This document shows, in pieces, positions 1 through 12,300 of a stretch of DNA of 13,494 bases. How positions within the stretch are numbered: the first letter of the stretch is position 1; each line of letters starts with the position of its first letter. A program made the position numbers and the translations under genes. Origin of the DNA: Candidatus Babelota bacterium. GTDB lineage: Bacteria; JAGOBX01. The notes below the pieces were generated by a model. It was not told the origin of the DNA, ran no database searches, and saw only the letters and a program-made list of their open reading frames with translations. The DNA is taken from NCBI GenBank assembly GCA_017999075.1, contig JAGOBX010000041.1, positions 1-13,494 on the forward strand, written 5' to 3'.

Positions 1-191
1 TTATTTTTTAAAATGTTATTAATTTTTGCAGAATTTTTTTTTTATTTTCTGCGACAAAATGAAATAATTATCGGAAAATTTGGTATGTCAAAAATTTATA
101 AAAACTTCATTCTTATATTGTATGTTTTAAATTTTTTGAAATTGATAATAAAAATCCTTATTTTATTACAGTATTGTTTAAAAATAACCAC

Positions 192-220
192 TTGCTTTTT
201 TTTATTAATAAAATTATATT
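192..220 (+). promoter_or_regulatory. Possible sigma-70-like promoter for the giant gene
   Basis: TTGCTT (192-197) and TATATT (215-220) are separated by 17 bases. The -10 hexamer matches the consensus at 5 of 6 positions, but the -35 matches at only 3 of 6. Transcription would start near 227 and leave a leader of about 65 bases. In DNA this AT-rich such matches arise easily by chance, so this is the best candidate seen rather than a firm call. Confidence 0.25.
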
Positions 221-277
221 AAAGTGTTTATTTAATTGGCAAAAATTAAATAATTCTCCCAAAAAATATAAAAAGGC

Positions 278-283
278 AGTAGG
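278..283 (+). promoter_or_regulatory. Ribosome binding site of the giant gene
   Basis: AGTAGG matches AGGAGG at 5 of 6 positions and lies 8 bases before the ATG at 292. No comparable site precedes the in-frame ATG at 316 (Met9). The 292 start is therefore preferred, although starting at Met9 would give a more conventional short signal peptide. Confidence 0.6.
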
Positions 284-291
284 TAAAACAT

Positions 292-375
292 ATGATAAAT
301 TATAAACCGACCTTTATGAGATTTTTTTTAATAATTATTTTAATTTTATTTAATTTTTCAGTACTTATTTTTGCA
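292..375 (+). other. Signal peptide of the giant protein
   Basis: Residues 1-28. Lys5 and Arg10 precede a long run of Ile, Leu and Phe, ending Ile-Phe-Ala before Asp29, which is a plausible signal peptidase I site after Ala28. There is no lipobox Cys. The product should therefore enter the periplasm as a soluble Sec substrate rather than a lipoprotein. Confidence 0.85.
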
Positions 376-3300
376 GACACTATACAAATCAATAAAAATA
401 CAGATATTTCTACTGGAAAAATTTATGGAGGAAATGTTAATTTTGTAGTAATGTCGCTGAATTTAACTTTGAGCGGAGGTTCTGCTGTAGCAGACACAAT
501 CACTCAATTTGCCATAAAAAATAACGGAACAATGGTTAATTCCACAGATGTATCAAAACTTAGTTTGTGGTATGACGCAGGAACAACAAATTACTGGGAT
601 GCCGGCGACACTAAAATCGGGGACTTATCGTGGAATGGGGTTTCGTCAATGTGGGATACTGCAAACTGTGCAATTCCGCTTTTCCCTTCAGTTACAACTA
701 AAATTATAATAACAATAACAATAGATACCAATTCTGTAATAGGCAGAACTTTTAATGCACAGATTCCGAAAGAAATGATTGTATGCTTGTCAGGAGACAC
801 AGGTCCGGCGTCTAATTTAATTAATTCCGGAACTCAAACCGTATCGCTTTTGCAGCTTGAAATGGAAAAGCTTGAGGATATAGCTTCAGGATATATTTAT
901 CCGAGTTCTGCAAACAATACAGTAATGGCTTTGTCAATATCAGGCGCTGCGAATGTTACTGATACAGTAGTGTTATTTTCATTGAAAAATCTTGGGAATA
1001 TGGATAACAACGATGTGGATACTGTATCATTATGGTATGATTCAAACGGTAATAACCAATGGAATTCAGGAGATGTTTATATAAACAGTTTAACATGGCA
1101 GGGTTCAGGAGTATGGAGTTCAAACTCGGTTAATATTGTTATGACCAGCGGATCAGCCAAGGTTTTAGTAACAGTAACAATGAAATCAGGGTTGACTGTA
1201 GGAGATACTCTTCAATTGCAGATAATAACAGGCAGCTGTTCTGCATCAATCGCAGGAACAGGACCTGTAACATCAATAACAAACAGCGGAATAAAAACAG
1301 CATCGGCAGGGAAAAAATGGACTTTTATGGTATATTTGGATGGAGATAACAATCTTGAGGAAGATGGTGTAACAGATTTTACTGAAATGGCTTCGGTTGG
1401 TTCAAACGATGATTTTAACATTGTAGTTCAATTTGACAGAATTACAGGTTACAGCACTCTTCACGGTGACTGGAAAAATACGCAGAGGTTTTATGTTACT
1501 GCGGGAATGGATCCTACTACTGCAAATGCAATATCTGACTGGGGTGATGGCTCCGGCGGCGGTAGAGAAGTAAATATGGCTGATACTCAGGTGTTCGTGG
1601 ACTTTTTGAATTGGACAAAAAACAATTATCCTGCTGACAGTTATGTTCTGGTTATGTGGAACCATGGAGGCGGCTGGAGAAGCAGAAGCGCAGGTTCATC
1701 TCAAAGAAATAAAGCTGTAGTTTGGGATGAATCCACTGCCGGTGAACCTAGAATAAGAATGTCTGATATGCGGCGGGCTATTGAACAAACAGGGATGAAA
1801 TTTGACATAATCGGGTTTGACGTATGTCTGGCAGGTATGATTGAAGTTGCTTATGAACTGAAAGATTTGGCTAAAGTAGTAGTTGCATCTCCGCTAACAG
1901 AACCTGGCGGCGGTTGGCCTTATACAGAAATTCTTACTTATTTGAAAAATAATCCGACAACTACATCAGCGGCATTTGGTTCTACTATAGTTGATGAATA
2001 TAATAACAGTTATCCTAGCGGACCTGTAACTCAATCCGCTTACAATATAGGAAATATTAATACGTTTACTGCCTTAATAGATGATTTTTCAGAAAAATTA
2101 ATGGCTGCTAATATATGGGCTGATATAAAAACTCAGAGAACTGCTATGGTAGAATCATCTGATCCGATAACAGGGACGCTTGGTGAAATGGACGATGGCG
2201 ACGATGGAACCAACAGTGCGAATACGGGTATTGATTTAAAAGCTTTTGCAGCTGCTTTATCAGGTAAAGAAGCCAATTTGACAACTTCAATCACAAATTT
2301 ATCTAATGGTTTTTCAAATTTTATAATTAATTTTAAAAGCAGAGATACAAGCAATCATAATGGTCTGGCAATATTTTTTCCCCGGTTGATAAATAATCCT
2401 ACACATAAATATTCTATGAAATTCGGACAGGCATCTAAATGGGATGAATTTTTGAGAATGTATTGGTCTAACGAAACAGGAAAGGGACCGTATAATTTAT
2501 CAATGACTCCATTATCTGATTCAAGTATAACCGGAAATTATTATGTTGGATGGTCAGGAGCAAAAGACGCTAATGGCATAAACAAATATAGACTAAAAGA
2601 ATATAAGGATGCTCAGATACTTTTTATTGATAATGCTGAAAACGGGTTGAGCGGCTGGACAAATACAGGATTTTCAGTAACTGACAGGTATAAAAACAGC
2701 GGAACATATTCTTTTGCTTCAGGAGAAGGATATTCAACAACCAAAAAAATCACAAAATCAATTTCTTTACCGGCAGGTAAGAATTATTTATTGACTTACT
2801 GGATTTATAATGATGCTGGCGGAGATGCGGTGTCAGTAAAAGTGAACAGTTCGTCAAAAAAATCATATTCGGTAAATACTATTTCAGAACCGTTAGAAAC
2901 TGTTGATTTATCAAGTTATGCGGGACAGACTATTACTCTTGAATTTTCTGTGGTGTTTGATAATTCGCTTGGTTGGGATGGCGAAGGCGTTTTTATAGAC
3001 GATATAAATATATGGTCATATGTAAGCGTTTCAACTGTTGCTGATACGATAAGTTCTGCTTCTGACAGTATTTATTTGACAGGAAAAACTCCTGATGCGT
3101 ATATGTATACAATCGCAGCATCTGACGGAACTAACTGGAGTAATGAATATGGTTTTGATACAACTGTGGTAGTAGGACTGAATATAGATACTCTTGGAAT
3201 TATTGTTTCAGATAGTATTATGCGCACTCAACAGAATATAACTGTTTCAGGAGTTTCTGTAAAAACAGGATTATCATCAGATGTATTAACAAAATTTTCT

Positions 3301-6300
3301 GTAAAAAATTTAGGAAGTGTAAGCAGTTCTGATATTGATAATATGAAACTTTGGTTTGATTCCGATAATAATAGTCAGTATTCCACAGGCGATACATATA
3401 TAGGTATTTTATCATGGAATGCAGGTTTATCTCAATGGGATACTCAATCAGCAGTTATACGATTGGTTTCAGGCTCTGCTAATTTGATTGTAACAATAGA
3501 TGTAAATTCAATTGCAGATGTTGGAGAAACTTTTCAGGCGCAGGTTCCTGTTAATGGAATAACATCTCAAAGTTTGGGAGACGGACCTTCAACTGTAAAA
3601 ACAGAAAAAGCTGTAAAAACAGTTATAAACCTTAATTTTTCTTTAACTAAAATGTATGATGCTCCTACGGCAAAAATATTGCCAGGAGCTCAGAACGTAA
3701 CTGTTTTAAGCGTTAGGGCAACTGGAAGCAATCCTGTTGATACTATAACTCAGTTTGCTTTAAAAAATATTGGAAATATGAATAATGTTCAAATCGACAG
3801 CGTAGCTTTATGGTTTGATGCCAATGGAAATCTTACATATGATGCTGCTGATACATATATAGGGTTGCTTGGATGGAATGCAGGATTGTCTTGCTGGGAT
3901 ACAGGAATATCCGGAACAAGCAAGATTGTTCTGACTTCAGGAGCAGCAAATATAATAGTAACGATTTGCGTTGATACTCCAGCAGCGGTTCAGGGAGATT
4001 CATTTCAGGCAAATATAGAAATAAACTGCTGTACTGCTGAATTGTCGGGGTTCGGACCTTCAACAGCAATATTGAATTCAGGAATAAAAACTGTATCTAC
4101 AGGAAAAGCATGGACTTTTATGGTTTATATGGATGCGGATAATGATTTGGAACCTTCTATATTGGCAGATCTTGTTGAAATGTATTCAGTAGGGTCCAAC
4201 GATGATTTGAATATAGTAGCGCAGATGGATAGAATAACAGGATATGACGGCACTTCAGGAGATTGGATTAACACTCAAAGATTTTATGTTACCTCAGGAT
4301 TAACCCCCACAACAGAAAATGCAATATCTGACTGGGGCGATGGATCTGGAGGACGTGAAGTTAATATGGCTGATTCAATGGTAATGGTGGATTTTGTCAA
4401 TTGGGCAATATCAAATTATCCTGCGGAAAAATATGCACTGGTAGTATCTAATCACGGAGGCGGCTGGAGATCTAAAAGATCGGCCGCAGACAAATCTTCT
4501 AAAACAAGAGCATTGATTTGGGATGATTCTGCTGATGGAGCTCCTGGCATGAAAATGCCGGATTTCCGTAGAGCTCTTGAAAAAATCGGGAAAAAATTTG
4601 ATTTGATAGGATTTGATGTCTGCCTTGCAGGAATGGCGGAAGTAGCATACGAAATAAAAGATTATGCAGAAGTTATAGTGGCTTCACAGAGAACTGAACC
4701 TGGAAGCGGTTATCCGTATGACGCTATTCTGACAACATTGAAGACAAATGCTCAAACATATACAGCAGAACAATTAGGAACGCTGATAGTAGATGAATAT
4801 TATAACAGCACTTCAGGAGATAATTCTACTCAGGCTGCTTACAGAACCAGCAGAATGAGTAATTTAAAAACTGCTATAGATAATTTTGCTGATGCAATAT
4901 GCTCTGCTAACATATGGTCAGAAATAAGAACTGCAAGAGAAACAATAGCAAGCAATGCTAACGGTGAAAATGAAGAAATGGATGATGGAGATGATGATGG
5001 AGATAATTCAGGAATAGATTTATATCATTTTGCTGAATTATTGTCTGCTACATCAAATGCAGGAGTTAATTCTGCTGCATCAAATTTAAAAAATGAGATA
5101 TCACAATTTCTGATTCGTTTTAAAAAACATTATACAACATCTGATTATGCTAATCCTGGTCCTGACTGGAACGGTATAGCGATATTTTTACCGAATGAGA
5201 ATTATAATCCTGTTCACGATAAAGCTATTGCTTTCGGAAGAGACAGTTCTTGGACAAAATTTTTGAGATATTATAGAACATCTATGGATGGCAGCGGAGC
5301 AGGAGAACCAATAGAATTGATAATGAATCCGATTCAGGATTTAGTTGCTGACGCTGCTGTAACTGTAGAATGGTATTCTGCATACGATGGAAATGGATTA
5401 TTGAATTACAGATTGACACAGTTTAAAGGTGTTGATTTGCTGTTTTCAGAAAATTTTGAAAACGGGATAGGAAACTGGACAAATTCAGGATTCGGATTAA
5501 CAACGCTTTATAAAATGAGCGGAAGTTCATATTCGTTGTCTTCTGGAACAGGATATAATACTGACAATTCAATAACACTGACAAACTCAATTTCTTTACC
5601 TGCCGGAAAAAATATAATGCTGACATATTGGAACTACAATGATTTTGCATATGATGGAAGTAATTTTTATGATAGCGGAACCATACAGGTTAGCACTGAT
5701 AATGGCGCAAGCTGGACAGGTGTTAAAAGTATAGTAACAGGGAAATATGTTTCAGAAGATTATGATGCCGTTGATATAAGCGCCTATTCAGGACAGAATA
5801 TAAAAGTAAAAATAGTTTTTAAAACAGATAATGTTTTGGGTTGGGATGGAGAAGGAATGTTCCTGGATGATATAAAAATTTGGAGTTATACGGACAAAAC
5901 TACAGTTGCTGACACTATAGGGAATGGAACTCTTTTATTTACTGTTACAGATCTGAGCAATGATACATATATGTTTACTCTTGAAGCAGAAGATGTAAAT
6001 AATAATATGTCTAATCCTGTGGGATATGATACTGTAGTGGTATTAGTAGCGTTAGATACACCGATTATAAACAGTGTTTTGATAAACAATCATACTGGAG
6101 GAATATATGCAATAGATTCGCCTGTGATAACTGCTGATTCCAGCACAAATTCAGGTACAGTATATTTTAACGGAAATACATCAAATACATTGAAACTTTT
6201 AGTTAATTGGCAGTCGGTATCTACAATGAAATCTATAAATTCAGAGGATATATTTGGAAATGGAATTTTAACAGATACAACTTCTGCTGATTCATGGATA

Positions 6301-9300
6301 TTGAATTTCAGCAATGTTACAGGAAGATATGATACTTATGCAGTAATCAGTGCTGTAAACTATCAAAATAGAGTAGATACAGTTTTGATTAATTTTATTG
6401 CAGACACATATTCTCCGGCAGTAAGTTTGATTACCCCTGCTGATACGTATTATTCAAATGTCAGCGGAATATATTTTAACTGGAATAATGCTTCTGACGA
6501 CAAATCAGGAACCAAATATTATCTGCTTCAAATTTCAACTGTCAGCAATTTTTCTGTAATTGACAGTTCTGTTATATTAACGGACACTACAGGATATTAT
6601 GGTTCATTTTCAGAAGGGATATATTATTGGCGTGTAAAACTTGCTGATAGAGTAAATAATTTAAGTTCTGACACTGAATCAGTGAGCAGAATTTTTTCTG
6701 TTGATATGACTAAACCTGTAATTTCAGGAATTTATGTTTATACAGTAAATCAGGCTGATTCAGGGTATTTATACAGAAATGGATTATTATCGTCATTAGA
6801 AGAAGATACTATTTGGCTAAATTCAAATTTTTCAATATCGGAAAGAATGGATATTGTATGGACAGATTTGAATAAAGATAGCGTTGCTGGTTCGAATATA
6901 TTTGGAACAGCTCCGGTTGATACGTCTTCTGCAGATTCATGGATATTGAACTATACAAGTAATGTAAAATTCGGAGACACAATAATTATAGTTTCTGCTT
7001 ATGATAAAAATGGCAATACAGATACTGCCAAAATTAATTTTAGAGAAGATATAAGCGCGCCTTCAACTCCTGTTTTAACTTCTCCTGCAAACATGACATA
7101 TATAAATTCAGATACGAATTTAGTATGGAACCAGTCTTCAGATACTCAATCAGGATTCAAACATTATAAACTCGAGATATTTGATACGTATGCAGTAAAC
7201 CAGTCTGAACCTATATATTCTGTAATTACGTCAAGTTTAAGCGTTCAGCTTCCAGTATATTCTCTTGAAGCCAATACTTACTGCTGGCGGGTTATTGCAT
7301 ATGACAATGTAAACAATTTTGATACAAGCGTTGCATATAATACTTTTGTAATTCAAAATAAAGTTCCGGTAATTACAAATATAATATTAACAAGTTCACA
7401 GATGAACAATCTTGCTTTTGCCGGAAGAATAAATCAGGATTATAAATTAAATGTTGATGAAGATACGGTTTATTACAGTAATTTTGCAAGTTCTTCAAAT
7501 ATCACCTTGAATTTTTGCATAACCTGGTCAAATGGAGATACTATATATTATGATACTTTATACTACAATTCCGGATTTGCAACTTCTTCCGGTTATGTTA
7601 CTGATACTTCTACCTCCACTACTCAGTCTAATACAATAACATATACAATAACAAGAAATGTAAATTATCCGGATACAAAAATAATAATTGCTGTTTATGA
7701 TAAAACTGATGGGGATTCTGATTTTGCAGTAATAAACATAGCTGCTGACACGAAAGTTGATAATGTAACTCTTGTTTATCCGACCGATGATTATTGCACA
7801 TCAAATTTGAAACCTTTATTTAAATGGAATTCTGTGACTTCTGAAAAGTATGGAGTATCAGGATATTATTTGAAAATATGTTCAAATACTCAATTTAAAA
7901 CTTTTGAACAATCTGTTTTCACTACGGATACAAACTATACTTTACTGACAAATTTATCAGAAGGAAAACATTATTGGACTGTATTGGCAGCGGATACTTT
8001 AGGAAATATTTCAGATACTTTATCGTCAAGTTTTGTTTATGACACCATAATAATAGACTCTACTCCTCCTTCAATAGATTTTGTTTATATAAAATCATCG
8101 TCTCCTGAATATTTGTATTACAATAACCAGACGTTTAATCAACCGTTAAATATTTCAAATAAACGTTCTGAAAATGTTTATATTAATGGAAATCATTCAA
8201 TGAATTTAGTTTTAAATGCTGCGTTTGACGATAACAATCCTGAAAAAATAATATTTGGAAAATGTTATGAAAACAGTGATTCGGTTTATTTTACATCATA
8301 TCAGGATACCTGTTATTATCTCAGCATAGGAACAAGTAAAGGAGATACTCAAATATTGATAACTGTTTATGATAAATCTGGATTGACAGATACAGTTTTG
8401 ATTGTTATTAAAGAGGATAAAATAGTTACATATTTACCTTCTCTGGAATTACCTGAAAATTTAGCGCAGGAAGTACAGTTCGACACATATTTTGTTTGGT
8501 CGTCTGATGCTGACGAATTATCAGGGATATCATATTTCCGAGTTTATGCAGATACTGAAGGAACATTTGCTGCACCTTATTCTATAGATACAACTTCATT
8601 TATAATAAGAACAAGCGATTTGATACAGGAATCATCTTTACAAACAGGAGATTCGGTTTACTGGAAAGTTGAAACATTTGATAAAGTCGGAAATTCACGT
8701 ATGAGTTCTGCAAGAAGTTATAGAGTTAGAACAGATTTTACTCCTCCTTATTATAGTGATGAAAAACCAGAAAATAATTCAATGCCCAATAATTCCGCTT
8801 CAATAATATCTTTGAAATATAATGACTTGAACGGTGTGGATACAAGATATGTAAAATTATATGTTAACAGCGCAGATGTAACTTCGTTGTCGACTGTAAC
8901 AGCAACTTCGATATCTTTTGAAACTTCGGGAATTTATCCGCATGGAGAAAAAGTATATGTTATGGCGATACTTGGCGATATTTATAACAATACCACTACA
9001 GTTCAATGGTCGTTCACTCCAATTTACAAAAATGTCTCTGCCGATATATTGAAACCTGACGATAATCATAATACTTCAACAAGAATTATAAATGTTTCTG
9101 GAACTGCCGGAGCAGTAAAAACCGGAAATAAATTATTGGTTTATTTAAATGATGTTAATGTAAATACTGTTTCATTGACTGCCGATGCTTCATTGAACGC
9201 AACATGGAGCTCTACTGTTTCATTAACAGGTTATGGCGATAAAATCAGAGTAAGCGTTAATGATACTTTTGGAAGAAATGCGCAGGATACAATAATTGTA

Positions 9301-12300
9301 AACTATTTTGAATCAATAGGGATAAATATAACATCTCCAGCAGATAATTATGATACTTTGGTTGGCGGCATAATTATCAGCGGGACAGTTAAAGGTGTAA
9401 ATTCTGGAGATTCTGTGGTTTTATTAAGAAACGGATTAAATTATGATGTATATACATTTGTGAGTCATACAGATACTTTGTGGGCAATTTATACCGAATT
9501 GCCTTCGCAGAATGTTATATTCACTGCGAGGTTGAACAGCAGTTTGTTCGGACAAAACATAGCTTCTGTTTCTATAACTGCAAGCTATATTGATACTCCA
9601 TCTGTTGAAATTCAGTCGCCTGTAAATAATTATGACACAAAATCGTCATCATTAATTTTTAGCGGAACTACATACAACACACTCTCTAATGATGAGGCAA
9701 TTATTTATCTTAACGGAACCTCAGTATTAAACTGGAATATTGACTCGAAAAATGGAAGCTGGTCGAAAACATTGAATTTGTCAGGAAAATCCGACGTTGT
9801 TTCAATTTATGTAACTGATGCTTTTGGCAGAACAGGATGCGATACTGCGATAGTATCATACTACAAAATCCCTGAAATAGAAATAAAACTTCCTTCTTCT
9901 AATTCATGCACTACATTACAGTCAGTAACGGTTTCAGGAACAAGTTTGTATAGTTCTGTGAACGATACAGTAATAATTTATAAAAATGGTGTTGTACATT
10001 CAAATTATATTATAACAGAAAATAACGGCAGTTGGTCAGGAACTGTAAGTTTGAGTTCATCAAATGATACAATTTTAGTAAAAATTACTGATAAATTCAG
10101 CCAGTCAAGTTATGATACTATATTTTTGAATTATCTTAATATAACAAGTTTTTCTGAGAATGAAATTATAAATGTTTATGAAGATTTAACAACTCAAATA
10201 CAGGTTGTATCGACAGAAAAAATAAGTAATTCTATTTGGTCAGTTAATTCCGGGTCAAATATATCTGTATCAGTTTTAGAAGGTGAAACAGATTATATTT
10301 CAATAACTCCTAAATTTGATTTTACAGGGACAGAGACTTTGGTCTTAACGTTAAGATATTATCCTGATTTAGGTAATTTAGCTGAATATTTTGTGGATAC
10401 AGTTCAGCTGAGCGTCAATGTAATGAATACTAACGATACTCCTTATTTCATAACTGAAATGCCGGATACTTTTGTTAATGTAACAAAATTATTTTGGTTA
10501 AAAGTTATTGGAACTGATACGGATGCAAATTCGATGACATTCAGTTTCAATGGTTCGGTACCGTCTGGAATGACTGTAAACCGTGTTGACGATACGTCTG
10601 CTATAATTCAATGGACCCCATCTTCTCAACAGGTTGATTCATATTTTATAAATATCAAAGTTTCTGATAATTATGGTTATTATTCTCAGAAATTATTTAA
10701 AATAACAGTTAATAGGCCTACGGTAATAATATCTTCACCGAATAATCTTGACTGCACCACAGTAAAAGAAGTAAAAATAAGCGGAATTACTGTAAACAGT
10801 TCAAATAATGACGATATTAAAATTTATAAAAACAACGTGTTGCAGTCAAGAGTCAAATTGACTGCAGATAATGGCGAGTGGTCAGGTACTGTTTCTTTAA
10901 GTTCGCGAGCTGATTCCGTAAGAGTGGAAATAATTAATAGAACAACTTCAGTTTTATATTATGCAGATACAATAACATTGAATTATCTTGATATTTTAAA
11001 TGATACAGTTTTATTGACTGAAGATTCGGCAGGAATTTTTATATTATCTTCTACTGAATCATCGGAATATGTTGAATGGTCAGTACTACCCGGGAAATAT
11101 CAGACTGTCAAAATTATTGAAGGAACCGCAGATTATGTTATAGATACTCCCTGCATTGATTGTATAGGATATGACACATTATTATTAACTGCAACTTATT
11201 TTCCAGATAGCCCTTTACGTACAAGAAGTATTTCCGATTCCAAAATTATTAACGTTATAATTCAGAATGTTAATGATAAACCGTATTTTACAAGTTCTGC
11301 GTCATTGAAGAATATAGAAGTAAGTATGTTATATACTTATTTAATTACAGCTTCAGATACGGATAATGATAAATTGACTTTCGATTTTTATATAAATCTG
11401 AATAATGCATCGATAACTAAAATAAGTGATACGTCTGCGGTTTTGGAATGGACGCCAGATAAAAATCAGGTTGGAGTTCAGCCGGTTTCTGTCAGGGTTA
11501 CAGATATAAACGGAGCGTATTCTATACAAACTTATAATGTTTTAGTTGAACCAAGGACATTGCCTGTATATAATATAAATTCTCCAGTTGCAAACAATAA
11601 TACATTAGAGTTAAACTGGACAAGAACTTCGGATACGGATATTGTGTATTATTATATTTATTCGGCAGATTATGACAGCGGTATAGGTTCAATAGATGTT
11701 GCCAAGCCGTTAGATACAGTCCCTGCGTCAGTTAATTCCATAACTTTGAATAATATATTGAAAACAGGTGTTGAACAAATGATTACGGTTTTACCTGTAG
11801 ATAAAAATGGTATAACAGCAGATATTAACGACGGAGGTTTTATAGTTGTTAAACCTGAACTTGATAATAATTGTCTCGTAGAATCAAAAATCAATTTTAT
11901 AAATGGATTTAAAGTATCAGGAGATTTTCTTAAAGTTGAATCGTTTTTAGTTAAAGGAAATGTTGAGAAAATGTCGTCGATAGTTTTTGAATATAGGAAA
12001 ACTGGCGATACTAAATGGGAAACTATGGCGGTTGTATCAGGTTCAAATGTAAGCAATCCAATCAAAAATGTTAAAAATATAACAGAAAACGGTTTGTCTA
12101 TAAATTGGAATATTTCACAATTTAACGAAGGTTCGTATCAGATTCGGACTGTTGCAACTGATGTCAATAATCTTGTTGAACAAAACCCTATGGCAATAGT
12201 GATTTATATAATTAAAAATAATCAGGCGGCAGATTATTATTCTTATAAAGAAAACGGCGCTGAAGTTATAAGCCAGACAATTTTTGCCGGACTTGCGGGA

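Larger units (their letters stand above)
1..291. other. AT-rich leader region with no supported gene
   Basis: This stretch has roughly 17% G+C (50 of 291 bases by hand count), against about 30% in a sampled line of the following gene. An open frame at 13-222 would encode 69 residues made almost wholly of Ile, Leu, Phe and Lys. It has no ribosome site and looks like a by-product of the base composition. No tRNA, rRNA or riboswitch-like structure was recognised. The region probably carries the promoter and 5' leader of the giant gene. Its left end may be a contig edge. Confidence 0.6.
376..3177 (+). repeat. Tandem unit 1: two modules, C11 peptidase, FN3/jelly roll
   Basis: Codons 29-962. The same domain series recurs immediately afterwards. 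Trp343 corresponds to Trp1274, His458 to His1388 and Cys512 to Cys1444, giving offsets of 930-932 residues. At DNA level a 20-base stretch at 1525-1544 recurs exactly at 4318-4337 (offset 2793 = 931 codons), but the flanks have diverged at many silent and some coding positions. The duplication is in frame, covers whole domains and is old. Confidence 0.9.
3178..6054 (+). repeat. Tandem unit 2: second copy of the two-module, C11, FN3/jelly-roll block
   Basis: Codons 963-1921. It contains modules M3 and M4, a second C11 peptidase and a second split FN3/jelly roll, in the same order as unit 1 and at an offset of about 931 residues. It is slightly longer, mostly in the jelly roll. Both copies keep their catalytic residues, so each seems to be under selection rather than one being a decaying duplicate. 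Confidence 0.9.

Noticed and set aside
28-52. Inverted repeat GCAGAA / TTCTGC with a T-rich loop, considered as a terminator of an upstream gene
   Set aside because: The stem is only 6 bp with a loop of 13 bases and no T tract follows the 3' arm.
13-222. Open frame of 69 codons ahead of the giant gene
   Set aside because: It has no ribosome site, an extreme Ile/Leu/Phe/Lys composition and lies in 17% G+C DNA, where long stop-free runs of this kind carry no coding signal.
316-318. Alternative start at Met9 of the giant protein
   Set aside because: No Shine-Dalgarno-like site lies ahead of it, whereas AGTAGG sits 8 bases before the ATG at 292. It remains possible because the signal peptide would still be complete.
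376-6054. Possibility that the peptidase duplication is an assembly artefact
   Set aside because: The two copies differ throughout at DNA level, including different basic loops and a longer second jelly roll, so they are not a misassembled duplicate of one sequence.
11670-12065. 131-codon open frame on the minus strand
   Set aside because: It is antisense to a region with clear domain structure on the plus strand, and its translation shows no recognisable motif or ribosome site. It is a shadow of the real gene, as are the shorter minus-strand frames.
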